This document shows positions 27,214 through 40,505 of a DNA stretch of 64,000 nt, piece after piece (the first letter of the stretch is position 1; every line of letters starts with the position of its first letter). Position numbers and translations under genes: made by a program. The stretch is from Chrysomallon squamiferum (Eukaryota > Mollusca > Gastropoda > Neomphalida > Peltospiridae). The stretch covers positions 6,115,157-6,179,156 of the forward strand of contig CM022679.1 in NCBI GenBank assembly GCA_012295275.1, given 5' to 3'. The notes below the pieces were generated by a model that worked only from the letters and a program-made list of their open reading frames with translations, was not told the origin of the DNA and ran no database searches.

Positions 27214-28389
27214 GGTCAAACAGCCCTGTATTTACTGGGTTGTTTGGATCAAAAACAAAATTTGTGTAACACCCATTCAATTACTCATACAAACACATCC
27301 TACAACAGGCCAGGTTCCTGTGTAAGTTAAATCTTTGAAAATATTTTACTTTATTTGATCTTTGTTGTTGTTTTACATGGCCAGTGGAGCACAATTATCT
27401 TGTGGCCAAAACTGAACCATTTTTATTTTTGTTTTACATCAAAGTAAAATAAATAAGACAGTTAATGACAAGTAAATGTCTACATTCTTTATTTTTCCTT
27501 TAGCAAAACAAGGATACTGCTGAAAAGATTACCTGTTCATAACTAATGACACACACCTCATCAGATGACTGACTTCAAATAATTAAAAACATAGATAAAA
27601 ATAAGCTATAGTAATGTCAACATGACTAATCAAACCAACAAACAGTATAATGAAAAGGTTAAAAAATTAGTTGTACACCATGAACTGTATGTACTGTAAA
27701 TAACCTATCTTACCAGGTAATTTTGTGAACAGGTAAAATAATTAAAGATAAGGGCTTAGAACTGCAGGTTTATCTAACAGGGAAAAAAAAAAAAAATCTG
27801 GCTTAGTGATTACTAATGGTCTACAATCGATGTATGACAAAACCCTAGAGTACAATGTCTGGCCATTTGAAAATGTCAATACAGACCGAAAAACAAACAG
27901 AAACATAATACAATTTGAGTATTGATTGAGTCGACACGCAAAACACAGACTGGTTGATTAATATTCAACATGTTATCTCTTTACATCGTTTCTCTACTAA
28001 GCCAATTTTCATTATTGCTTTGTTACAGTAATGGTAGGCTGTTAGTAAAAATAAAAATAAAATGAATTAGAAGAAAATTATTGTCATTTTAATTATTATT
28101 ATTATTCCAGTTGTTGTTGTTATAATTATTATTATTAGCAGAATTATTTTGAAATCAAATTAAGACAAATCATTAATGTTTATTAGAAAAAATATATAAA
28201 TAAAAAGCAATCATAAAAACATTTAATATAATTTTCAGATCCAATTTCCTACATGAACTGACTCCATTATTCATTGATTATATAAAAAAAAAAAAAAAAA
28301 TTATAAGCACAGATATTTTAGGTAACTGAAACAAAACATAATAAAATAAAATACATAAAAGTAATTCTAAAAATTTGATTTGGTATTAC

Positions 28390-28428
<39 letters not shown>

Positions 28429-29414
28429 TGAAGAGTACCAGTAATAATTACAAATAACAATAAATTAAAAATATAATAATATTAAAATAAATAAGTTATA
28501 TTTACAGATATAAGTACTGAAACAGTAATAGTAATTATAGGCTTACAGTAAAACAATATAAAACATCAAAGAAGGTTATAGGTAGTAAACTTTTAACAAC
28601 TTCAAATATTATTATTACTACTTTCCTATAAAGAAAAGTTTTACTTAAGTCAGTGAAAAAACAAGAACATTTCTATTGTTCTCATACAAATAGTAAGACC
28701 TATATTTATTCGACCATTCAGTTGTGACTGATTAGACCACAGTATATAAATTATTTTTATCAACAAGTGAAGATTAAAAACCTTCTGAGTCTGTATTTAT
28801 GTGTAATTGTGTGGACTAAATCCTTCATTATGTAACAACTGTTATCCTTATTATTCTTTTCCCTGTAAGTTATTGCTCTTACCTATAATCATAAAAATCA
28901 TGTCAGTTTCACCTTTCCTGGCAGCCATTGTTGGCTAATACTTACTGTTTTTTAATAAATATTAATCAAGCATTAACACAGAACAACAACAAACAAAAGT
29001 AATAATAATAATTTATAATTAAAAAAAATCACAATAAAACAAATCAGTTTAATTTTATTGCTAATGCATTTTAGTATTACTGAAAAATATATTTTTAATA
29101 AATATTCATAAACATTTAAACCAGAATTGTAAAAACTTTGCTAATTTGGGTTCACTGGAAAAGCAATTAAAATGTATAGTTTATCTTAATAAATATTCAT
29201 AAACATTAATGAAAGAAGATGGGGTGTCTACAGGGTTTAAAACAGGAAATCTTGTTCAGCTATTTGTGCAATCTCCAAATGAGGTATATCTGTAATATGA
29301 TCCACTAGGATACAAATAGGGTACTTTTACAAAGAAAGTGTATTTTGGAATCACTGAAATCTTCTTTACTGTATAGGCCCTATATATTTTTTTTAAAGTA
29401 CTCTATTTGTATAC

Positions 29415-29416
<2 letters not shown>

Positions 29417-29467
<51 letters not shown>
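29417..29467. repeat. (GT)n microsatellite
   Basis: An uninterrupted GT run of about 50 bases, ending in gtgcatgcacacac. Confidence 0.98.
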
Positions 29468-29468
<1 letters not shown>

Positions 29469-31076
29469 ATGCACACACATACATTAAAGTTTGAATAGGA
29501 AAACGAAAGTTGTTGATATTCTTTTATCTGTGTATTTATTAAATGAAAACACAATCAAAATATCACTGCTTTCAACAGACAAGCAAAACTGGAGATACAA
29601 CTGACTTGAGAGTTAGAAAGTCTAGTGATGGAGTGGTATAAGAAAATGTAAACGTAACTGGACAATGGCAGGATAACAAGGTCTTTCACACAAGTGGCCA
29701 CTTTACAAGAGGTATATGCAGGTATTGGGCAAATTGCCAAGTTTACCTGTGCTGTCAGTCAAGACAGGTTAACAAACGATAAAGCATCTGATAATCAAAT
29801 TTAATTCTAAAAAGGCCATGGTGTTTTTACTGTTATTTGTTTATATATGTTTATATTTCTGCAATATTCATGTTTTCTCTAAGAATCTGAATATTGATAT
29901 CATGTTATTCCAGAATCAATTATTTAAAAAATAAACATTGGATAGTTTTACCAGCAAGATCAAGAAAACATTTAATTAATATAAATAATATAATAATAAA
30001 TGTATTTGATGGTAGAGTATATTAATATAAAAAATGTATACATTTTATAAAATGGTAACAGAAAATGGCCTGTGAATACATTTACAGTTCTAGGTAACGT
30101 AATTTATGCAATCGTAGTACTGCGACCAGGATTAAACTTGAAGGTGTGCCAAGTTTACCTGTGTAAGAAAAGGTAAACATAATAGCCCACTTTGCTGGGT
30201 TACCTGAGCAGATTGTGACAACCTGACACAAGACGTGCAGGGTGAAGAACAAACAGATGGCAGTAACTGATTGTAAAAATATTACACAGTGGTATATTTC
30301 CTTTAGCAGTGTGACACTATGAATCATGAAAACTTCCTTCATGATAAATTTGTAAATGCACAGAAATGGATGATCTGATTTATTATTATTATTGTCATTC
30401 TTATATATATATATTAATTAATTATTTATAATTTATTGATGCTATATGAACCAAATTTCTGTTATAAGTACTGTATATATACACAATAATTTGTACATTA
30501 CAATTACCTTCTGAAAATAATTAAATTATTAATTTTATTTTATAACTGTAAGGGAAAAAATAGCATTTATGACGAGTGAGTTGGAAATAACAAAATCTAT
30601 TGTAGATATGAACATACTTGATTAATAATTGAAATGTCATTTTTCCTAATAGCAGTACATGTCACATAAATATGTCTTAACACTTAAAGATGAATTTATA
30701 TAATTATACAAAAATTTCTGATGAAAACGCATTTAAAAAAATTGAACATCCTTCGCAGTACAAATATGAAACAGACTATATAAACCGTAGTAACTACCTG
30801 ATCACCTCCGATTTATTTTGTTGTCAAAATAAAAATTAAAACATAAATAAGCATTCAGAATTATTCGTTTAATATAAATGAACTAATTCGAAAAATATTT
30901 TCTGACTATACTGACGTTAAAACAATGAATCACCTGAACCGTGGGCGTATCATACCTGCAATCACCTGTAGAATAAACGCGACATCAACGAATGCTATTT
31001 TGCTTCCGGACCAAACGACACCGGCAATTTTTAAAATAATATACTGCATTTGACAGAAGAAACATATTAAACTTAC

Positions 31077-31230
31077 CGAGCGAACTTATGAAGAAATCCA
31101 GTAAATCCGACAAAGTTTGAGAAAGTTTGAACACTTGTTGTCAGTCTTTGAAGTGGGCCGTGGCAATCAACAAGCTTTCCCGCACATCGCCATAAGCACG
31201 TATGCAAATGAAGGCGCGCAGTAATACGAT
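31077..31230 (-). other. Predicted non-coding exon 1 of the USP53/54-like gene
   Basis: On the minus strand a strong donor (CTCG followed by gtaagt) sits at 31077/31076 inside a CpG-rich stretch. CpG frequency rises sharply here compared with the downstream intron, as expected at a transcription start. The stretch has no long ORF but contains a short upstream ORF starting at 31193 (M-A-M-C-G-K-A-C-stop). The outer end is a guess, since no transcript is available. Joining to the acceptor at 20857 would make a 10.2 kb first intron. Confidence 0.55.
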
Positions 31231-31300
31231 GACTCACGTGGAAGAAAATAAAAAGGGACGCCTCGTCTTTTGTGTTACTAGAAGTAAATAGTTCTTCTTA
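31180..31300 (-). promoter_or_regulatory. Candidate promoter of the USP53/54-like gene
   Basis: CpG-rich stretch with several recognisable elements: an octamer-type ATGCAAAT at about 31202-31209, a GCGCGC core just beyond it, and an overlapping AP-1/E-box sequence TGACTCACGTGG at about 31231-31242. An ATGGCG motif lies on the minus strand at 31193-31188. No TATA box is evident. The assignment rests on position upstream of the strong donor at 31077 and on the CpG transition. Confidence 0.5.
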
Positions 31301-31993
31301 CGTCCAGACTTTAGTCATGACTAGTTCAAAATACTTTACATTTATTTACCATGTTATGAATGTTACTGATATTTGTTGGTGGATAAAAACTAAAACTAAA
31401 ACGTATTTGTAAAATAATTTTTTTATAATCAGAGCACCTGAGCCGAACAACTCAAGTCGTGATCCCGTTAGACTCAGGTAAAGGTGTGCTTCATTCACGT
31501 GTAGTAATACACTATTTCAATGGTAAACAAACGTAAACAATTGTAATGGTCACATCTGTTTTAACTTACGTATCAAGTGTTTCAGCATAAATAGCGTTTT
31601 TCCTAATTTTATTGTCAAATAGATTCTGAAAGCTTTTGTATCTGCAGCTGGTTCAGTATGTAAAAAGTAATATTTTCAGAAAGGATTAGCGCCATATTTT
31701 GTTACATGCCAATAGGAAATGGAGAACTATGAATATTTCAGTGAAAACCAATAAGAATTTGATTTTAAACATTTGATATGTTACAACTTAGAGAGAACCG
31801 ATATAACTGTAGTCGCTTGATATAACCGTAGTTTTATTTATTTATTTATTTATTTATGTATTCGTTCATTTATTATTTATGTTTATTATTATTCCTATCT
31901 TATGGTGGAAATCAACACTTAAGCTTTTAATTATTTTTTACTTTATTATTATTTTTTAAAATAATTATTTGAGAGAGGTCTGACCGTGTGTAA

Positions 31994-31994
<1 letters not shown>

Positions 31995-32081
<87 letters not shown>
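31995..32081. repeat. Compound (AAT)n-(AT)n microsatellite
   Basis: AAT repeats to about 32030, then an uninterrupted AT run of about 50 bases; it could extrude as a cruciform. Confidence 0.98.
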
Positions 32082-32087
<6 letters not shown>

Positions 32088-32659
32088 AAATAATTAACCA
32101 TTACTGCATTAAATATTCAAACAGTTCTTAAGAAAAACAGATGTTTTAATATAGAAACACACTCAAACTGTATTTCTCAAATTGCTGTGCAAGCAAACTT
32201 GAATGCGGCGACTTTCTTTATTTAAGTAAAAACAGTGTTTGTCTGATGTTTAATTAAAACGAGGCGTTATTAACTTCACCCCGTGCACAGCGTCCCAGTC
32301 AGAGGTGAAAGTAATTACGTTTGTAATCGTTGTTTTAACTGATTGTGCAGAAACCTTTGATCTGCTTAATAAAAACATGTGTTTGTTTGATTTGTTGTTT
32401 AACAGTTGTGTGTTGTTTTTGTCTTTTTCTCTTTGATTATGTGTGGTTACTGTGTTTGAGTGTGTTTGTTTGTTTACACTAAGAGAAATTATTTTTAAAA
32501 AGTTATGTGTTAATTATTACCTTTAGATGATACAAAAATGCTTATTATTTCCTTGTCAATACATTTATAATATCGCAACGATAGTAGAATGCAAAATTAA
32601 TGAATATGTTTTTATTACACAGGAAAGCATAATATTAAAATTTCATTGTTGTAATTAAA

Positions 32660-32890
32660 ATGATCGTCGTCATAATCAGTATCATTATTATTATTACTAT
32701 CATCATCATTGACATTAATGTTGCTCTTACTATCATAATTCTGTTGTTATTATTATTACAACTACTGCTATTGCTGCTGTTGACAATGTTATTGCTACTA
32801 CTACTACTACGACTACTACTACTACTACTATTAATATTACTGCAACAACAACATTAATTACTACTACTACCACTGCTTTTAGTATTATTA
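32660..32890. repeat. Trinucleotide-rich ATT/ACT/CTA low-complexity tract
   Basis: Interleaved ATT, ATC, CTA and CTG trinucleotides with a clean (CTA)n stretch near 32796-32830. It gives a 65-codon leucine/isoleucine-rich open frame that is an artefact of the repeat. Confidence 0.9.
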
Positions 32891-33240
32891 TTTTCGTTTT
32901 TCAGTGTTGTTTTAGCGGCATCAGTATCGACACTTTTGTTGTTGGCGTTGTTTTCTGCACGTAAACGTCACTGATATTTATTTTTTGTTTTGTTTTTATA
33001 TTCAATAAGTTTGACGTAGGTTGACTTCATTTTGCTTGATGTACGTGTCTCCATCTGTCACACAGCTCAGTCAATATTATGTCATGTGATAATGCCCTGC
33101 AGGTCGACATCAGTGATCATTTTAACTGATCAGTGTACTACTTATCTACATATTGTATATAATTCTTAACATATAATTCTTAAATTTCCCATTCAGATAG
33201 ATGCAGAGAGAAAGAGAGAGATAAATTGTTAGAGAGATAC

Positions 33241-33242
33241 AG

Positions 33243-33335
<93 letters not shown>
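33241..33335. repeat. (TA)n-(GA)n microsatellite
   Basis: A short TA run followed by an uninterrupted GA run of about 75 bases, the longest dinucleotide tract in the window. Confidence 0.98.
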
Positions 33336-33338
<3 letters not shown>

Positions 33339-33939
33339 TTACAAAGTTGATATATTTATTATTTATTAGTCACAAACAAATGGATGTTAATCCTCATAAG
33401 TGTATAAATATATATGTTTCTTAATTACTCTGTGATTCAAAACATTACATTTTCACAATCTTCAAAGATATGAAAGAAAAAGTGAAAGAAAAAAGGTAGA
33501 ATAAAAACAAGTTTAAAATTAAGAAAACCAACAACAGTAACAAGAAAAATAAATAATGTGTGTATGTGTGTGTGTTTAATTATTATTATTATTTTTTTTT
33601 TTTTCATAATAAAAATTATTCTGTGATTAGCGTAACTATACCATTACTATTAAGCAGTGCACGGAAGCATGACACTGCGCATGACAACTCGTGACTTCTG
33701 CCACAAGATAATCGTGTTACTTCGACCCGGGTACGTCTTGTTTCGTTGACAGATGACTGAGGCGTTCATTACTGTCACATGTCCTTGATTTATAGCCATT
33801 AGTCAGTCATGCGTTTCAAACACTAATTAGTAACATGCTCGTTAACTGATAGCTCCTAAATGTACTTAGTATTCAGTTATTACAAACAACAATATGACTT
33901 GTAGATTGAGGACTTGCGAAACGGGTTCACATATCATAG

Positions 33940-34440
33940 TTCTGTTAGATGTTATAGTTTGTTTAAGAAATGCTACACTATAGTCTATAGTATGTTAATC
34001 TTTGCTATTATAATACAATGCTTTCTGTATAATGGTATAATATGCTATACAATACTACAATATCTATCAGCAGTCTCCTGTTTACTATTGGGTTAGACAC
34101 AAACTGAACGCAACTCGGTACGGAAGTTCTTATAATTTATATTTCTTTACAATATATCATCCAGCATTTTCTGTTTCTGCTAGACAGCATATACAGCAAG
34201 GAAATGAAACAACACATTGCTCATTTATCCTTTCGTTGTCATCTTCTGTGTTGTCGCGGACATCCGTATGGATGGAAGTAAGTTGCTACTCTGCTCTGCA
34301 CTACACTATAGTATATTACACTATTCCACGAGGTGCTATGCTGTAATAATCTACAGTGTATTGTACTACAAAATACATTACACAACATTACAGTTAAGCA
34401 ATGCACTATACTGCACTGCAACGTACTACACTGTATTTTA
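33940..34440. repeat. Degenerate TACACTATA-type satellite-like stretch
   Basis: Many variants of tacactata, tactacaat and actatag recur between 33965 and 34070 and between 34290 and 34435. This explains the several short overlapping open frames on both strands. No single period is clean. Confidence 0.4.
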
Positions 34441-34654
34441 ACTAAATGCCTTGAATTGTGCCAATGTATCCATAACAGTATGCTTTCGCTGACATTGACA
34501 GGGTACAGCTAATTTCTGTAGGTTAATCCTTTGTGTTTGAGGATATACACTAAGGGATATATATAATTATCTCCTTTCCGACCATGCAAAATTATTTATT
34601 AATCCTACGATTCATGATATTAAGAAAGCTTATATATATTTTTATTTGCTTGTT

Positions 34655-34686
<32 letters not shown>

Positions 34687-34688
34687 TG

Positions 34689-34720
<32 letters not shown>

Positions 34721-35335
34721 TTATTAAATGAACTTAATAGCCTCACTCAAGGTGCATTTTATCAAATCTACACTTTAGTTTCGCTAACAGTAACACTGCA
34801 TCAGTACACTGCGAATTGTAATTATATCCATTTCAGACTCAACGTATTTAATCAAGCCAAAGCAATTTCCTATTCAAAGCTGAAAATAGCTGGTGATGGG
34901 ACTATTCCTAATGTTTCTCTTTTGGCCTGTGTTTTGTAAACTACTGACTCGTGCCAGATTGCCGTGACAAAACACAATATTTCTGTTCCAGCAGACTGTT
35001 TCGTCTATGTTCCATTGACCACCATAATAACATATAGCTGAACACTGTGGTACACTTACTCGCCCGACTATTCATTAAGTGGTTATTAACATATCCAAAT
35101 GCATGGTTATCTGGGGACCATTCCGGTACACGCATGTGTTCAGTGGTTTCTGTTACCAGTCTTTTGTTATAAACAGCTTGACAATATATTTCTCTTTTTT
35201 TTTTCATTTTTTTTTTTTTTTGAAAGCGAGTAACTTAACTTTACAAATGGTTGTTATTTTTAAATCACAGAATAACTGCAGACTTTCGTTCTTTAGTTAT
35301 TTCCTTTTTTGCACTCACTTACTTACAGGGTCCCT

Positions 35336-35385
35336 GTGTGTTTTAGAGTCCGTGTTGTTTTAGAGTCCGTGTTGTTTTAGAGTAA
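35336..35385. repeat. 17-base tandem repeat
   Basis: The unit gttttagagtccgtgtt occurs twice in full, with the start of a third, gttttagag. The units look identical, so the array is young. Confidence 0.85.
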
Positions 35386-36430
35386 TAAATATTTAACATA
35401 TCATTCGGAATTTATGGACACTCTGTATTTGTTAATGAGTTGGTGTACGGACAAGAACGGAGACTAATTAGATTAAGTTGACGGTTCGTCTGATACATAA
35501 AGGGTCGCTGGATCCCCCCGACAGCATTTAATTGTCTTCCTAACCAGGTACCAAAGATAAACACTATTTATATAGCGACTGATGTTGCATACTTATTTAT
35601 TTTGATTTATTTGATAAAAATTTGACAGATACTTGAGAGACATGAAAGGTTTTAAAACAAAATCACCTGATCTCAGACTGCTTTCTAATTCGTCGAAATG
35701 TCTGATACGTGCAGTGAAATGTTTTCAAATAGGTGTTTATTTAAATACGACCTATTTCTTCGCGTTTGTCGGTAAGTTTAAACCATCAGCAGCCAACTGT
35801 TAGCAAACAAGGACAAACACATACAGACTTGTTTAGAAATTTAATCGTGTAGTCGGTGCATAACATAATCCTTAATCCTCATCAGATATGTACTGTAGGC
35901 CCTATGTCATTCTTCTCGTAATTAAAGTTAAAATAAAATCATTTTGCCGTTTACCAGTAATGTGTGTTTCAAAGTATAAGACTGACACACAATATCTGAA
36001 TAATGTTCTCAAATTTTAAACAACAGGAAGCATAAATATTTAATATATTTTCTTTAGAAAGCGTCTGCCTGGAAACATTATAAATATTTAATTTATCATG
36101 CGTATGCCTTATTTTTCAGGGGTTATTACAGTTCCATAATAATATTACGATTGGATGTCTGCAGTTTGCCTTTGAGAAATATTATTCTTATGAACAAAAC
36201 AAAAAAGTTTAAATGGATATTTAACTGCTAAAAATACAAATCCATACATTCACTGAAAAAAATGATGATAATAATAATAATAAAGAAAAAAAGTGCTACG
36301 CCAAATCTCTAATATCATTTGTAAAGACATACCATTATGGCACAGGCGAGATCTCGCAATTTCTCGCGTGAAAATTAGTTTTACTGACATTCACATTTTC
36401 ATAATTATTGCTCTCACCACATGATACTAA

Positions 36431-36462
36431 CTTAAAGCGCTCTAACCACTCAGCTAAATAGC
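36431..36462 (-). repeat. tRNA-like A-box fragment, probable degraded tRNA-derived SINE head
   Basis: On the minus strand TAGCTGAGTGGTTAGAGCGC matches the D-arm/A-box of a tRNA gene. No T-arm (GGTTCGA) follows at the right distance and the acceptor stem is not formed, so it is not a working tRNA gene. A SINE remnant is the simplest reading; chance similarity is possible. Confidence 0.35.
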
Positions 36463-37479
36463 GTTTTCTTTAGGAATACACTGACATGAAATAATATTAA
36501 TTATCTGGCACATTTTCAAATAACATTTTCAGGGTGTCAAGTTTATTGTATTCATCAATGGCATATTCATTAACCATAAAACAAAAACAGAAACAAAAGT
36601 ACAAGCGAAAGCTGAAATAACATTTAGAAAATTCTCAGCATGCTCTTTCTAATTGTAATAATAGTAGTTACACTAGGAATGTGCCCAGCTGGTTTCAAGA
36701 AACAAACCATCAGTACCTAACAGAATAATGACGTATTTATTCAGTGGTTATTTGTTAACAAGTCAGTGTCATATAAAAACAACAGGCTCCTTTGATATAT
36801 TTGAAGTTCATATGGATGTTAACGGAAGTATTAACGAATAAAGACACCTATACAACTATTAACTGTGAAGTAAGGCTACATTTCAATCAGTAAATACATT
36901 TTCTGTGATGGCATATTGTTTTCTGTACCCGCTAACCTACAGATTCTTTTTAATTTCAATATCAGGGAATTTATTATTCAGGAGCACAAAAAGAGAGAGA
37001 AAGAAAAAAAAAGCAGGAAGAAAAACCTCATGTATTATGCTGTATAAAAGCGTACATGCATGTAAGAGTGAATATTTATTTGTATATACACGTGGGTGTT
37101 TAAGGATAGAAAAACATAAAACTAATTAATTTGTAAGACGGTTATGAAAGTTTTCGGAAATATACATTATTACAAAGAAATTACTAGATTTAATAATAAT
37201 AATAACTGTAGTAACAACAACGCCCATAATAAAAATATAGGGCTAAAACGAACGAAAGAAAAGGAATACAAAAACTTTATGCAAACTTAAATATCTTTTA
37301 TAAATAAATACGCATAATTATAGTATGATCCTAATAAACAAAACTTCAGAAAAGCCGCCTTCAGTAGTATCTTTTGAAAAAAAATAAAATAATAATAAAT
37401 AAATAAATAAATAAAGTAAATGAAGGAATTTCAAAGATAGCTAAAACTTCAACCATTCTTTTAAAAAGGCGTTTTAAAA

Positions 37480-37740
37480 TTTGCCACGTGCAGATGGTGT
37501 TCGAAAAACCAATTGTACTCGCTTCATCATCTGATCACTCGCAGTAGCGGTCATTCTGAGTGTCTGAAGCAAACAATATGTCCCTCATTAATATTAGTCG
37601 CCACCGGTCAACGATGATGATAGAACGACAACTGCAGCCACTGAATGACCCGAGAACAGAGGTGATTTGAAGCGAACATAATCTAACCACAGACAATGGA
37701 CGATGACATTGTCATATGAATTATTAATTCTCCATTAGTT
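37480..37740. promoter_or_regulatory. Motif-rich, CpG-containing island (possible enhancer)
   Basis: About 260 bases with less AT bias. Visible are CACGTG near 37485, CAGATG, convergent SOX-like sites ACAATGG and CATTGTC at about 37695-37715, and homeodomain-type ATTA cores to the right. No open frame runs across it. The call rests on motif density only. Confidence 0.25.
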
Positions 37741-39413
37741 TTGATGAATGTTTTGGACGTTCGTTTTAGCCCTTAAAACAGACATTTGTCTCATCTCAAA
37801 TATAAGGTGTTCATCTTGGAATTTTTTATATTTTATTTGGCCAGGTATTTTGTGTTGTTGGTAATCGAAATGAAGAACTTTGCAGCCAAATTTATAAAAA
37901 TTTATTAGATCTTGACATGTCTTCTCTGTTTTTGCCGACATATTTTCTTTGTGTTGGGTTAAACATTCATTCATCATTTTAATCATTCGTTTTTTTCATA
38001 TATTTGAAAACCTTTTATGCATCTTTCATTTTCAGCCTAATAATATTTGATATCCCACTTTTTTAAATTATTATTATTATTTATAATGAAATGGAAGATT
38101 TCTCTATATTTCTGTTTTATAAGAAAATAAAGGTAAATCAAGAATTATTATCTGTTTGCTTTTCTTTTTGTATTCAAATACCGAGAACTGTATATATATA
38201 CTTTCTGTGTGTGTGTGTTTAGACATAATTAATATAATAATATTTATTGTTTAAGGACTTTTCTTGAAAAGTTAAAAAAATTTAATTTGATTTAATAATA
38301 TAGACAGGATGCTTTTTTGACCATTCTTAAAATTGTCTGTTCCAAATATATTGACCTTGTTTCTATTACGTGTAAATTTCTTTGAAGAAAGCAGAGGTTG
38401 TCTCCAAGAAAAACGTATTTGAATAGCTTTCTAAAGGAAGCATGCAAGCAGAAAAAGAAGTAAAAGAAATAGAATACTTTTACCCGTAACATCCACTTAT
38501 CTAACAAATGGTGGGTGCAATTTGTCAACATTACCATTATCTTACATGTTTCTTTCAGTCTGAAACGCTGACCTAAAAACCACGAAGCCGTCATGTCACG
38601 TTTTACAGATATTTCGGTTGACAAGACTTGAGCCATTGATCCTGGCCAAATTCACCCCAGAAAGGTTAATTTACTGACATCTATGTGTAATGATCACGCC
38701 CTCTCGTCGTGAAGCTGTAGAAGCTGTTACTTAACGTTCATCCTGATCCGAAAAGAAGCAGACAACTGGTACGGTGTTGTTAAAGAAAGACTGTTACAGA
38801 TTTTACACAGGCAGAACTGTTTCTAGGACATCCTCACTTGAATACATATTTTCTTAGTTTTAGATTACATTCAGGACAATACAATAACAAAATTAAGTAT
38901 CATTAAAACACTTTAATTTTTCTTTCTATAATTTTTCTTTGTATAAAACGGTCACTTCGTGCAAACATTGACAGTTTTGCACCTTATATTCTCCTTAATC
39001 TTGTTTTTTTAACATCATGAGAATTTGTCCAAACCAAAGATTTATAAAAATTGCACTTTTACAAAGGAAAATGATGTAATTACGTATAGATATATAATAA
39101 GTTTAATTTGTAGAATAATGTTTCCTTTATAAGTAAATCGTGTTTACTATGACGATTTGGGATAGGTTTTGGTGATCATTCTTTCTTTGGTGATCATATG
39201 TCCATAAAATATTAAATTGTTTACCATCGTAATTAGACTGTCATCTGTTTTGAATCAGAACTTTTCTTTATAAAAATGTATATACAAGCAATCTTAATTT
39301 TTCATTTTAGTGTTAGTCATGCTCTGTGTCTTAGATTAATTTATTGTGTCATTTTAGTAGTACTGTTAAGTGCATTTGTACATTATTAACGGAAATTGCG
39401 CTATATCAGTTTT

Positions 39414-39416
<3 letters not shown>

Positions 39417-39449
<33 letters not shown>

Positions 39450-39452
39450 TTA
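39417..39452. repeat. (TTTA)n microsatellite
   Basis: A run of TTTA tetranucleotides, just left of the hAT-like element. Confidence 0.95.
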
Positions 39453-39542
39453 TTATTTACAGTTTGTGTCTAAAAATGCAAGCTATTGAAAATCATTACA
39501 ACGTCGGTGGATGAATTATAAAAATAATGTTAATGTCAAAAC

Positions 39543-39848
39543 CAGTGGTTCCCACCCTTTATTTGCTCCATGCCCCACCTCAGTATCTAAAAAATGTTTA
39601 AGTCCCCCTTTGATATAAAAGTAAACTGAAGTGAGACAGCGTTCTGTGAAATGCGATGCAGCGATGATCAAAATCAACTTAAAAGTGTAAAGAAACTGCT
39701 CATAGGCGCTGCCAGTTACACGATAACATGTGTAGAAAAAGTGTAACTGGAAGTTTGGTCGTATTATATATCTTTCAAATTTTCCCCCTCCCCAGTTATA
39801 TTCAAATTTCCGCACCGTGAGGCGTGCGCACCACGTTGGGAATAACTG
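39543..39848. mobile_element. hAT-like miniature inverted-repeat element (306 bp)
   Basis: The left end is CAGTGGTTCCCACCC and the right end, read inverted, is CAGTTATTCCCAACG. Both match the hAT terminal pattern CAGTGGTTCCCAACC. The flanks gtcaaaac and atttaaac agree at five of eight positions, a possible decayed 8-base target duplication. The interior has tgccccacctcagtat, common in vertebrate and invertebrate hAT elements. There is no transposase. The minus-strand open frame 39516-39950 lies on the element and its flanks and is not a gene. Confidence 0.65.
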
Positions 39849-40359
39849 ATTTAAACCCAGACAAAATGGTATCAACATAAAACATGTCACGATCTTATTA
39901 AAAATGTACGAGTCTGGCTGCCGAGTTCGATTAACAGCAAAACAAAACACCTATCTGAATAAAATATACCCAAGTCTTGGAAGTCGATAGTAGCCTTCTT
40001 TAAAATTTAAATGATTATAGGAAAACGTTTATGTCTAAATTTTATTTTGCTGCAACACTGAGATTTAGTGTTTCAAACTCTTAAATTAATATTAAATATT
40101 TTACAATTACGCAGTTTGAGCGTGCCTGACTTTACAATGTCTAGACAACAGTATTTTATCCATTTAAAGTCATTACCTCCAACATTTGCTGAGCGTGTGT
40201 TGTTGTTCATAGCAAACATGATAGTCTCATATTTACACAGTTTCCAAATGACCTGTTCACGGAACTTTTATTTCATTGTAATATAGCCAGCCAGAATAAA
40301 AGTCAAAGACAGGCAAATAGAGACTACAATAATTGTGCACATTAATAGTAAAGATTGTC

Positions 40360-40505
40360 ACCTCTAACAGTAAAGTTTAGCAAATAGTCTCACCCATAAT
40401 ACTAACCCCTAGTAATAAATGTGGCAAATGCCGATCATCACAACACTGACCCCTAATAATAAGGTTTGGCAAATAGCGGTCAAGGCAACTACAAACCCCT
40501 ATAAT
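40360..40505. repeat. Tandem repeat, unit about 45 bases, roughly 3.3 copies
   Basis: Units of 45, 44 and 46 bases each begin acc(c/t)ctaa or acccctag, and then carry ataa(g)tttggcaaatagc-type sequence. A fourth unit is truncated after acccctataat. Confidence 0.75.

Larger units (their letters stand above)
20857..31076 (-). other. Intron 1 of the USP53/54-like gene (10.2 kb)
   Basis: Inferred intron between predicted exon 1 and exon 2. Content is AT-rich with an alternating TG/CA tract next to the acceptor (20958-21042), a long AAT and TCTA/TA microsatellite (27026-27210), a GT tract (29417-29467) and an exact 22-base direct repeat near 29095-29116 and 29187-29208. No gene is supported inside it. 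Confidence 0.6.

Noticed and set aside
30945-30985. Possible alternative leader micro-exon (acceptor ctacag, 10 bases, donor gtatga, minus strand)
   Set aside because: A 10-base exon from consensus sites alone is not supportable without transcripts.
32660-32857. Leucine/isoleucine-rich open frame resembling a membrane peptide
   Set aside because: Product of an ATT/CTA trinucleotide repeat.
36431-36462. Functional tRNA gene
   Set aside because: Only the D-arm is present; no T-arm or acceptor pairing.
37735-37986. Minus-strand 83-codon open frame with a protein-like look (LINFYKFGCKVLHFDYQQ)
   Set aside because: No recognised family and no supporting context. Retained only as a note, since AT-rich DNA often gives Lys/Asn/Gln-rich frames of this size.
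38292-38636. Minus-strand 114-codon open frame
   Set aside because: No family resemblance, with a Phe/Tyr-rich low-complexity stretch in the middle; no splice or promoter context.
39516-39950. Minus-strand 144-codon open frame
   Set aside because: It lies on the hAT-like miniature element and its flanks and encodes nothing like a transposase.
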